Positions 22,184 to 34,100 of a stretch of 64,000 nucleotides of DNA are shown piece by piece; within the stretch, counting starts at the first letter, position 1; each line of letters starts with the position of its first letter. The notes beneath the pieces were generated by a model, which was not told the DNA's origin, did no database searches, and saw only the letters and a list, made by a program, of their open reading frames with translations. The position numbers and the translations under genes were made by a program. The DNA comes from Aplectana chamaeleonis (taxonomy: Eukaryota > Nematoda > Chromadorea > Rhabditida > Cosmocercidae), in the NCBI GenBank assembly GCA_029168955.1, contig JAPDOI010000176.1, positions 1,252,501 through 1,316,500 on the forward strand. Reading direction: 5' to 3'.

Positions 22184-25100
22184 CTGAAAAGATCGGTATT
22201 CAAAAGTTCCTAATATTGGAAATGGGAATAAAATTTTGAATGACTCCTCACCTCGATGGCCTCAAAATTCGAGGTGTCCTCCGCATGTTCCACCCTAGGA
22301 ATAAACTCGGCTCGAGTGGATCGCAAGTTTTTGAAGTCGATTCCCTCAAAACACAGAAAATTAAACAATAAACTAAATGCGTATGATTTCCGCTTTCATT
22401 TGTTTTTTTTTCGCTTATTACTCCATTACTTTAAATCCAAAATAGTGACTGACACATACGATAACGAAAATAATTGCAAACAACGATTCCGACAAGATCC
22501 GTAAGGAAGATTTCTTCAAAAATAATAAGATTTTACAGGAGCTGACGTAAGTTTCATAATGTGCTCAGACAATAGCAGGCCCCGGGCGCAACCGGCCCCC
22601 CCCCTCTCCCCGCCCACTGCAACCGAAACGCAGAGCAGTTGATATTCGAACTTGCGGTGCGTTTCGGTTGTGATTGCAAGGTGCAGTGCGTTCAGGCTGC
22701 TCTCCGGGCCACATGCGTTGACTGACGCACGCATTTCGAAATAGGATGAATCAATTGAAACAAGGAAGAGCATCTGGGCTTCCTGCGATTTTTTAGCGGG
22801 ATTTTAACTGTTTCTCGTGTGGGGCTTGTAATTGATTTCCTCTGCTTCATTTGCGCTCAATATTCGACCATCCTAGAATTCACTATATTCTTCATATTTG
22901 TGCAATATTAAGACTGTATTCAAAAAATGAAACGTTAACATGACTTTCCGAACGCTCTTTGCAAATATTCATGGAGGGAATATTTCGGATTTATTCAACA
23001 ATTTGGAAAAAGTGAGAAAAACGAATCGCTCGGATATTTAAATTTAATCATCCACTTCGAAAAATCAAAAAGTCCGAAATCGGAAAAAAACAATTGATTC
23101 GGGAGGGGCAGTTAGATTTAATATTCTGAGTGTTCTAAAATACGATATTCAGCTTATCATCTGTTTCCAAGTGAAATTTATTGCCATTCAAAGCGTGCAT
23201 CTGCTCCCGTACGCTGTGTCTCCTTCTCCCCACACTTTCTCGCTGACTTTATCTCGCTCCGCATTATTAATATTACCGGTACATGATTTGCACGGTTGCC
23301 TTGAAGATGTTTAAAACAAATATGTGTCATGCTTACATTTAATGTTTGGAATAAATATGTGTCATGCATACTTTTCATTGTTATCTTTGAATCGTTCAAC
23401 GAGATCATTAGAAGGACTGAGAAATGAATACCTAATAATTTCAGGAATTCCTGGAGAATACCTAATAATTTCAGGGAAATATACCTAATAGTTGGAGAAC
23501 ATCAGGTGAAATCAGAAGATTAATGGGTGAAGTTGTGAGGGAAATTGTGGTGGAATCAAAATTCTAAGCAGGGGAAAGTGTATCAAGCTTTCAGGTATTT
23601 TATAATCAGCACTAGCTTAGAAAAAAGACATTTAAGGGTCACATAAATCCAAGGAAATTCAGAAGAGTGGGGTAATTCGGTGAATTTGTGGAAATCGTTG
23701 GATTCTTCCTTAAGAAATCGATTAGCTAAAATGGGTGCGATAATCGATCAGCGAAGCGTCTGAACCACTTCGAGGTATCGATTTTTGCAACTGTGTCGCT
23801 TAAATCGCTTTATAGTAAGCGCCCGGGGCGCAACCATCTACGCTGCATGATATACTGTGACGTCATCAGCCGACAGTTGCGCTCAGGGTGCTGCGTGAAT
23901 CAATCTCGTCGATAGCACCCGGAGCGCAACGTATGCGGCCTGGATCGCAACATATGTGGCCCGTAAATTGCCAAATTTGTCACCCTGAGCGCAACATGGA
24001 CGCGGCTCCGGGTGCATTCGGGGTGGGCTCAGGACCTGCTATTGCCTGAGATGTGAAAACACCATAACGCACACTCCGTTTCGGTGCGCGCTCTGCATCC
24101 GATGTTGCGGCACGCAGCGCAAATAAAATCGTACTGAGACTATGAGGCCTCTGCGCGATCATTCATGATCCGAGCGCAACTTTGTTGAGCGGCGCGCCGC
24201 AACAGCGGTTTTTCACAGCGCAAAAGGTTGCAGCCAGGCATCAATTCCTTCATTACAAATCAGCAAAACCGTCTTACCCTGAACCACGGGTGTTCCATCA
24301 CTTCACGCGCGCCACTGGTCCCGATGCGGTCATTTCGATCACAGCAAAGACGTTGAATTAGGGAAATACAGTCCCTCGACAGGTGCGCACCACCGGCTCG
24401 TGGAGAGACGTCTAAAAACCGCGACCAGTGCACGATCTGGAATAGCATATGTGTCTTAATATTCTACTACCCTTGTTGTCCGCGGGAATAACAAGAGGGA
24501 TGGATAGGGTATCGACTGCCGTTTGGGGCAGTGTCTTTAGTGTGCAGAAATTCTAGAATAGGTTTCCAACAAAGGAATGGGATCTTAGAATATAAATCTT
24601 TTCCATTCTAGTAAACGTTTGCAGATGGGTGCAACTTCTTTAAAGTGTCCTTGACTACATTCAGCCACCTCTGCGACTCCCCGTAGTTGCTTTTTTGAGT
24701 TTAAGCCTCTACCGCCAAGACAAGATAATGCAGAATCTTTGTCTTTCAACTGCGAAATTTAACAGCGCTGTTTTTTTTTTCGTTCAACCCTAATTTGGCT
24801 ACCGCTAGTTAGCAGTTGGAAGGCTCTAGACATTGATGGTAGTTCCTGCTTGCTTAGGTTCCATCCATAGCAGACGTCCTAGCGCCAAGTGACGCTGGTG
24901 GTTTGCGTCTTTAACATTCGATATTGATCTGACTTCCCAGCGACCACATCAGCAGGCCTTTCGCTGACGGTGGAGGCATAGCGGCAGTAGCGGCTGTCAG
25001 TAATATTATCGATACCATCGTTAACCACGTGCCGTCCTCGGAAACTTTGCTTGCGCCAGCCGTCGAGCGTCATGCGCCAGCGTTCCAGCGCTGGCGCATG

Positions 25101-28100
25101 ATGCTCCAACGCCTTGAAGCTGGTCGTCTGCTATGGACGGAGCCTTAGAGGCCTCAAGACCCACGGCGGCAACAATTTGCTAAAAATGATTTCACCTTAT
25201 ATTGAGTTTCCTTCGGATCATCTGCAATAGACATGAAGGGAGGTCTTCCAAACACCATCTCGTAGAGAATCACTCCTACCGACCACCAATCGCATAGCTG
25301 GGTATGGCCTGAAACACCGGAATGATGACGGGTTACTCTACCGACAAAGATCATCAGTACTCAAGTTGACACACTGACCCGAACCTACAACACCTCTAGT
25401 GAGCACCACATATAGTCGGCGCGGATCGCACTGATACTTTGCGTTCCCTATTGAAAATCGACGCTAACCCGGAGCCATATGTTGTAACATACGAGCATCC
25501 AGTGTGCGCCAAACGCAAAATACCAGTGCGCTTCGTGCCGAGTGTAAACTCTGTAAAACGTAGTAATTTTCATGACTCATGGCGCGAGCGGCATGAGCGA
25601 TTCTGCCACCTGCATCTGGCATGCGCTCTCTCACTCTCTCTACCGCCGCTCCGCCCCAGCACGCGTAGAAGTCACGGGAAATTCGCGGTTTTATAACCTT
25701 TACGTCACTGTGCTTCCAACCCACCGATTTTGAGAATAACTTCGGGTGCCATGTAATTCCCTGTACCGACCACCGAATGTGCCTGATCGCGTTTCTTCTG
25801 GTGGCGAATGTTGAGAACCTGAATTGAATGGATAGGTCCATATATTCAGGAATATGCATTTCTGAAGTATTGATAGTACTCAGGATCGGAGGCCGAAAAT
25901 TATAGCGCTTTTTGGGTCTGACGATGAGACTCACAAAGAAGTTTCATGCACACGGAACTATCTAGTAAGCTAAAAAGAAAAGGATAGGTCAAGAAAAGAC
26001 CTTCATATTCTGCTCCATAGCTGCCACTTCCGGTGGAAGCGTGAACGAATCGGCTCGAATGTGCGATGGCTCGGAGTCGTTTTCTGGACCATAGTACCTG
26101 AAGAACGAATCTTCGCCAACGTTGAGAATGAGGAGGGAGTTGGACAGGCATTTTCAAAATTTTGAAGAAGATTTGAGTGCTAAATAAAGTCGTGCACCAA
26201 CGAAAATCTGGGGCTTATAGGAAATCCCACTCCTATAGAAAAATGTGTGCGCGCCTACGGGTGGGCTAGAGAGATGAGTGGATAATTTTCTTTAGCAATC
26301 TTTCGTTGATTCATGATCCTGGATAGGGGTAATTCTATCCATTACTTGTCGTTCACCCTTTGTAGCACAATACAATGTAAATTATCGATGTTAGTTTTTT
26401 CAATAACTCTTCTGAAAGCACCTATTTGAAAGTCCGCTGCCTCCGCAAATCATTCTATCAACGCGAAAAACATTCAAGCCTTATGATTACGAAGCCGAGT
26501 TTGTGGCACATCCCATTATGGACTGAAGACGCCGAATCCTTACCTTTATTTTATCACTCTTCTACAGTCGGCATGGATCCCACAGACAATTTTGGTTCCC
26601 TCTTGCCGGTGGAGTTTTCGTTGACGTGAACTCGGTGCACACATTTTATAACATACTTGAATCAAGTTTGCGCCAACGGCTACATCGTCAGGCCGACATC
26701 AGAGGTGGTCGATGAACTGAGTCCAACCCGGTCGATACGCACCCAAATAGTGACAGACTGGTGCAGAAAAAAACAACCCACTAAGTCCACCTGCGACCGT
26801 CTGCTCCCGACCGTAATCCACCCAGTCGATCCTGGTATTTCACGCACACGGGCAGGTCCAATGCACCGAGGTCGGTTTTTCTGCCCCGGACTCAGTCGGA
26901 CTGAGCAGCTTTTTCGACCAAGTCTGACAAGGGGTCTCTAGAGGGAACCAAAATCCTATAGTATGCTTCTGCGACAATCGCTCACCGTCGCTGAACACAG
27001 CGATAGCGAACGCCTGTCACGAACTTCGGTCTTTTAGGTGTTACACTACCTCGCTGTCCTGAGAGACAGGGACGTTGCCGGAAGGCGACGGTTCTCCCCA
27101 TGTCGGCCTGCCTACGATCATCGGAGGAGGGTAGTGGGCGCTCTACGTCTCTGTTCGCTGTACGCCGCTCTAGTCGTCGAAGCCCCGCCCCCTTTTCGGC
27201 TGGTACTTTTGCACTCCACCGGGCGCAACGGTCAGCCGGTTGTCCGCGCCTTCTGCACACCGCCGTCCGTTTACCTTTGTACGGGCGGCACGTTGTCCCC
27301 CTCGGCGTTCACCACTATCGCCTGGCTGCCCTGATTGCAGCAAACACTGAGGGCCAGGTGAAAGCAGGTTTAGCTCTGCATGTGCTTTTCACACCGGGCA
27401 CGGGCAACTTCTGATCGCCTCCGATTGCATCAGCAATTGTAGAGGAAGTCGGCCTGACTTCGGTTAGGTGTCAGGCAATGAAACGGCGCCTAAGCTTCCG
27501 CAAGGAGGAGCTGCGGGACGGAACATCGCTGATCGGTGACCTATTGTCCGCACCCCCGCCATTCACCGCACCTACAGATCCGCCATATGCCTCAAACATC
27601 CGGGATGGATCTTAGGTATGCTAAGTTTTGATGCCTTAAGGATAAACCACTGATTTATTATTTTGGTATTTGTGTGCATTTCGGCTTAAAACTGTTTTAT
27701 GCTTGTTGATCTGTGAGCATACTGCCATGCAAAAGTTGTTTGCCAGTGTGCGTACCGCAACGCATGAGTTGGCCTATATTAAATGTCCCACACCCGCACA
27801 CTGCGTAGGCCAACTCCCGGGTTATCCTCTCTTGGGTCTAGGTTAGGCTCAACCCTGCTTGGGCAAAGGTTTGCTGCTCTAGTCAGTCTCCTGGCTCCAC
27901 GTCTAGTCGATGGACGCGACCCCAGTGCGTCCGCGACAGACGTCATCTAGCACTGATCGCGGCTGAACCAGAATCGGGACGACGGCTGCAGCCATCGCAA
28001 GAACAGCTGACACGGCGACGTGTTCGGATGGGTTGTCATACCTCGAGAGTTCCGGAAAAAATCATGCTTTGTCGCTGATCGCTGTGCGGCGCACTGAAGG

Positions 28101-31100
28101 GATTTCCAGTTTCGATTTTCTTCTTCTTCTTTGCAGCCACGTCGAGGGTACTGTCATAGGTTGAGGAACTGGGCGACCAATAATGGATTCGTCCATAGGT
28201 CCATTGTGGTCAGCGTGGTTGGCCTCTCAGGACAATCATACAAATGTGCCGTATCGTGGCCGTGGCATCCACAGTCTGGGCAAACGTCCGATTTGGTGCT
28301 GTCAATCTTGCTAACATATGCCATAAGCATAGTAGAGTGACCACAGCGCAGCGATGCCAGGGTGCATCTGGCCCTCCTTCCGAGTTGAGACTCGGATGTG
28401 CAGACCTCGGGCGGCACCACTCCCAGGATGGGATTACCGCCGCCTTTTCCAAATGACACCGTACAAACTGTGTGTGCTCCTCGCTCAACAGACGGAGTCG
28501 TTCTTGCTGTGAATCGTGCCATCTTTGCAGATTGACTTTGCTTGGAGCATCGGCGAATGGCTTTCTGATTTTTCTTTCTCTGACTGGGTTTAGCACTCTC
28601 CGAGAGGGGTGATTTGGTTGTTTGACAATGTTGATGAAAAATTGTTGGGCCTGGAGCTGACAGTGTTCTTTTACTGGTAGTAATCGTGTCTCCGCATGCA
28701 AGTGCTCGACTGGGGAACTTCTTGCACATCCGGTGGCGATTCGAAGAGCCGCATTCTGTATGCGTTGCATCTTAGTCCAAGAGGATTCCGAAACTAGATG
28801 CTGCCAAACTGGTGCGCCGTATTCTAGTGCAGGCTGGAGAATCGCTTTATACGTCGTAATAATGGTTTCTTTGCTACTGTCCCATGATGTACCGCCCAGG
28901 GCTCTGAGCACATTAAGCTTCGCTTTGACGACGGCCTGCTTCTGCTCGGTGTTCTTATGAAACTTGAGCGCTGGATCGAGCACCAGACCGAGCAGTTTGG
29001 GAAAGCGAGCAGCAGGTAATCGATCTCCGTCCCACTCGACATGCGGGTGAGCGCTGTGCTCTGAAGGATCCGTTGTGAGTACGGATACCGACGATTTGGA
29101 TGCAGAGATCTTTAGCATTTTGCGGTCGAAAAAGCTTTTCAGTGTGACCAGGTACTCATTGATCTTGGAGGCGGCCACATGGATATCCCGATCCCGACAC
29201 ATTATGGTCATATCTTCGGCATAGGCGACCACCTTGATATCCTGGGGAGGAGCGGGCATGTCTTCGAGGTACAGACTGAAGAGGGCAGGCGATAAAACGC
29301 CGCCCTGCGGAACTCTAGCTGCAATAGGAATACTATTGGAGACATGGTTCTGGAACATAACTCTGGCTCGTCTGCCCTTGATGAATGCCGATATCCAGCG
29401 TTTCTGCCACGGCGGTATTGATGACTCGAGTAAGTTGCTTGACAGAACTCCATGGTTTACTGTGTCGAATGCCTTGGTGAGATCTAAGGCAACAGCCACA
29501 GTTCTCTGTAGCTTCTGGGCATTGAACCCATCGATGGTTTAATTTCCAGCAGAGCTGTCGTGGTGGACCGCAGCTTTCTGAATCCATGCTGAATCACTTG
29601 CTTCTCATTGTGCTCCGCCAAGTCCTTTACGATCAGTTTTTCGGCTACCTTCGCGAACGTGGACAGCAAGCTAATAGGTCTGTATCCCTTTACTGAAGCC
29701 TGAGGTTTCCCCGGCTTGGGCAGCGGCACAACGTTAGCTGTCTTCCAGTTCTGTGGGATGGTGCACGATCTGAACGAGGTATTAATCAAATCAGTGAGAA
29801 GCGGAAGGATTTCATTCGGTATCTTCTTCAAGACAGCAGGACATATCCCGTCTGGACCGACCGCTTTTGAATTCCGCATATCCTTTATAACTTTCTCAAC
29901 TTGCGTCGTAGTGAACGCTTCGGCCGTGCTCATAAGGGAGGCGGCACAGCTCTCGTACAGTCACTCTATTCTGCGGACCACGCTTTGCACTGGAGATGAA
30001 AAAACTTCTTCCGAGCGCATAAGCGGCTTCTTTTCCTGATTTGAATACACCGTTTTCTAATTCGATTGTGGAGACGGTAGCAGGCAAGCTCTTACCGGAG
30101 AGCTTCCGTAATACCTTCCAAGTAGCTGCACTGTCCGTCTTGAAGTCCAACTGCCCAGCGAACTTTTCCCACTCTTCTTTCTTGTACCTGTCTAAATCCT
30201 TTCTGATATCATCGTCAAGTTCAGCAACGATGGGGTTCAGAGGGTTGACCGCTCTCCTGGCATCTCTTGTCCTGATCTTATCGAGGATCTCCCTTGTGAC
30301 ATTTGGATAGAAAGTCTTGACGCGGCCGACAGGAACAGCCGCTTTCATGGCTCTGCGGATCGCGTCAGATAAATGGCACTCTTTCTGGTGCACGTCGCCA
30401 TTCCACGGGTAATTTGCCGACAGGCGAAGCGCAACTTCACTGAACAGGCTCCAGTCTGCTCGGCCTAAATTAAGATAAGAACGTTGACGAACACCAGAAT
30501 AGGGAGCGAGAGAGTTGGAGAGATCGATATGGATGAAGACGGGGACATGGTCACTTGGCAAAGTGGTTGTGGTGGACCATGAGCAAGAGTTAGAGAGGTT
30601 GGACGAGACAAGAGAAATGTCTGGGCTGGAAGATCGGCCGTTGGTAGGGAGACGAGTGGGCTGATCATCGTTTAAGATGACCAAGTCACACTCCTCTGCC
30701 CATTCTTCGACGTCATTTCCTCTAGCGTCAGAATCAAGTGACGAGCAAAAGGTGTGAGCATTAAAATCGCCCGCGAAGACAACTGAGGATGAGAGGGAGC
30801 AGTCGTTTAGCTGCTTAAGTAGAGGAACAGGATCGTAAGATGGGGGCATGAGGTAATGGGTGGAATACATATGTTGAAAAGAGAAAGGGGTGTTTTAAGA
30901 GGGAGATGGATTGGAAGGTACTCGAGAGTACCATCCGTGGGGGTGTTGGGTATGAGGTGGGAGGGAAGAGAAGATAAAACAAAGGTTGAAACTCCTCCGC
31001 CAAGGGCTGATCTTGGAGCATGGAAGGCAGTATAGCCCGGGATATTAGGATTAGGACGGGTAGGGGATGGAGAGAGCTTGGTTTCTTGTACCATGATCAC

Positions 31101-34100
31101 GTCTGGATGGTAAGTACGTGCGAAGAGAGAGAGCTCAGAAAGTTTGGCACGAAGGCCATTGAGATTGATATGTACAATGGAAAGGGGGCGATATGAGGAA
31201 GAGGAATCAGAGTTGGTAGGTGAAGAGCATATAACACAGCGAAAAGAAGAGTTATGATGCTTCACAGAACTGAGACCCGAACAAGAGAGGTGCACCCACC
31301 TTTGGCATCCAAAGCATTGGACGCTGGTCCCATTCCCTTTGACATTTCTGTCGCATGTGGCACATAGGTACTTCTTCTTCTGAGCGGGTCCAGGATTTCT
31401 TTAAACGCCGGCCCTTAGCAGAAGAATCCGAAGGAGAGACGCGGCCGGCCAGCACCTCTCCCATGACAAAAACCCTCTTCGTGGAGGGGGTGACGTCGGT
31501 TTGCATAGAGGTGATCTTCTTTCCTCCACACTGCCACGGCGTGAACGTACGACATCTCGGCAGCATTCGATTTTCAATTCCTTTGTTGTATTGGGGTATG
31601 TTGTCTCATTCCTTTTCGCAACACTTGGGGATTCTTCCTCGTTTTGTGTCGCCTTTCATTTCGTATCGGGACACTATTGTTTTGCACATCATTTCCATTT
31701 GTAACGGGTTTCTTCATCATAGTGTACACTATATTCTTGAGAAATTTTTGCGAAACCAAATCAGAATTTCTGGTTTTCTGTCCATAAGTGACCTTTATAC
31801 TGCGTTGAAGTTATTTATAGTACACAAGCCACTTCTGTTGGGTTTTATCTAGTCTCACTATTCTCGTCGAAGGAGGAGCCTATAAATGTCACAAATTCGC
31901 CCCTGAAGGCTTCATCATCTTTTGAAATTCGACATGGAAGCCATAGCGAATAAATGTACGGAACATGAAAAACAGAATTTAGTCTGCATTTTCGGGCGCT
32001 CGCGTTATATTACGCCAATCAACGGAAGCTGTGACTACGACCGGTTTCTCGTTTGCCGCTGTGTCGAGCGCCCGCGACCGTGCGTCGCAGAAGTATACCA
32101 TTGCCCTTATCCGATATTTTAATCGTAACTCCTAGCAGCAGTCGCATTCAGGTGAACCTGGTCAGAGTAGCAAGACTTATCGGACTCACCGTCTGTCATG
32201 TGTCCAGCGTAGTCCAGTGCAGAGGCCAAAATCAGTAAGTTTGATGTGACCCTGCTGATCAATGAGAATGTTATCGGGTTTTATATCACGATGTATGAAT
32301 CCTAATGAATGCACGTATTCGATGGCACAGGTGAGCTCGGCGATGTAGAACCTGAAGTGCGTTCTATGTACATAAAAACTCGTGACAAGAAAATTTTTAG
32401 AAAAATCAACAGACCGTGCTAGTTTCTCCTCGAAAATGCCTTTGTTGATTAGGAGCTGCATCATGTCGCCACCGGGTACGTACTCCATGACGAAATATAG
32501 ACATCGACTATCTTGAAACGAGAAGAACAACTTTACTATCCAAGGTGAATCTGCCTCGGCCAGAATATCCCGCTCGGCTTTAACATGCGCTGCCTGTAAA
32601 AGAGATAGTAATGTTGAAGTTTTTTCAATTTTTCTGGAGTTCAATTAAAACAATGCCACCAGAAATTGGGCACAGTTTAACGAGGGTATCGACGAAACTT
32701 GTTTCTATAGCACTACCATCTTCTACAAAAACCTTTTCGTCAACTACACTATGAACTGTGCTTTAGGCCATCTTAGAAATTCGGATTACCCTCTTCCACC
32801 AACGAAATATGTGGACGACCGGTCGACAATGTAAAGAACTCCATTGGAGCGATCGCGTCAGGCAAAATCCGGCCGAATATTTCTAGTTACAAAGCGGGAT
32901 CATACTTCCCGCGATCAGAGACAGCGACAGAGCACACCAGGCAAAATGATTTTCGGTCGATATGGATGATAAACATAGCATCGCGTCGCTCGTTGCTGAA
33001 TGTATGACCCCGGCCACAGTTCAATCTCAAAATCATTTGAAAAAAATTCTGCTCATTCTTGAAGGCAGGGTTCACGATAGAAAACCATATTCTAGTTTTC
33101 GATGTTTTTGAGTAGGCAAGTTCACGAAGCAGAGGATAATAGGGGAAAGTCCCCACAATACTTTCGCAGATTGAAGAAAAACTGCTTAAAAAACCTCAAA
33201 ATATTTACTTACGCCCGTTAGGTGTGTTTTGCGCATCCAAACGTTGGAAACGGTTTTCCGCTACAAAATTCTTAGACAAGTGACTTTTTTCTGTGTTACG
33301 TGTACCAAACCCATTGAAAAATAGGATGGCTCAATGCACATGCTTGGATATGATTTTTCCGGGATAGAGAGTATTAAAAAATCCGGCGCCTATTCCTCGA
33401 ATGAAACGAACGCAGGACAACTGTTATATGACGTAGGAAGGGTGATCCAATGGGTCGGCTGGTTCAAGACATTTTCACATACTTTCTCGCTGTTTTTCGT
33501 CGTACTTCCGCCCTTAGGCGTCATTCATAGTCCTCACCGCAAGCGCGGCACGCGCGAGACGCGCGGTGAGAACTTTCATAGTCCATCAGCGACGCCTTGG
33601 CGGCGCCGCCCAAACCGCCGTGGCGGTTTTACCGCTTCAATCAATACTTGCTTCTCGATTTGAGTCTACTCCCACATAATTAATTCTGGGACTATCCTGC
33701 GCTACAGCATACGCAAATGCAAGCCAGGAATTTCTGTGCATGTCACAGTAAAGGCCCGACTTTCATTCGCGCTGTCATGGCGGTGCCGCCGGAGATTTCA
33801 TAGTGGCTTCCCGCTCGTCCCGCGTGGTGAAAAGTTTCATAGTCCAACGCTCGTCCCGCGCGTCACGCGCGTGCCGCGCTTGTGGTGAGGCCTATGAATG
33901 ACGCCTTACTCTTTCTAGAGGGACTCAAAGCTTGCGTTTCTGCGAAGAAATGGACAACTATCTAATAGTCAACCCTACCTTTAAAAGTACAGTCCAAGCG
34001 CAAAATCATTTTCAACATTTTTTCTGCTTACGCGCTTGATGTAACGACATTACTGAGGTCGTATGGCTCCAACTAGAACGCTAAAGCAGTTGTCGTCAAA

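Larger units (their letters stand above)
28115..31580 (-). mobile_element. Non-LTR retrotransposon (PHD finger / APE endonuclease / RT), decayed
   Basis: Lies in the wts-1 intron between DFG and activation-loop exons, same strand as the gene. Protein order: PHD finger, apurinic-type endonuclease, reverse transcriptase, terminal CCHC-like box. The 3' end is a short (GAA)n tail (28115-28133). At least four frameshifts (near 30.87, 29.93, 29.53 and 28.46 kb) and a changed RT active site (YAED) make it inactive. Domain order and wording resemble Jockey/I-group elements; the exact clade is not certain. The 5' boundary near 31.58 kb is approximate and I could not define a target-site duplication. 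Confidence 0.88.

Noticed and set aside
26982..27414. GC-rich open frames on both strands
   Set aside because: Overlapping frames on both strands with Arg/Pro-rich content and no domain; best explained by base composition inside an intron.
28131..29600. Plus-strand open frames across the retrotransposon
   Set aside because: They are antisense shadows of the RT gene; the minus strand carries the RT motifs.
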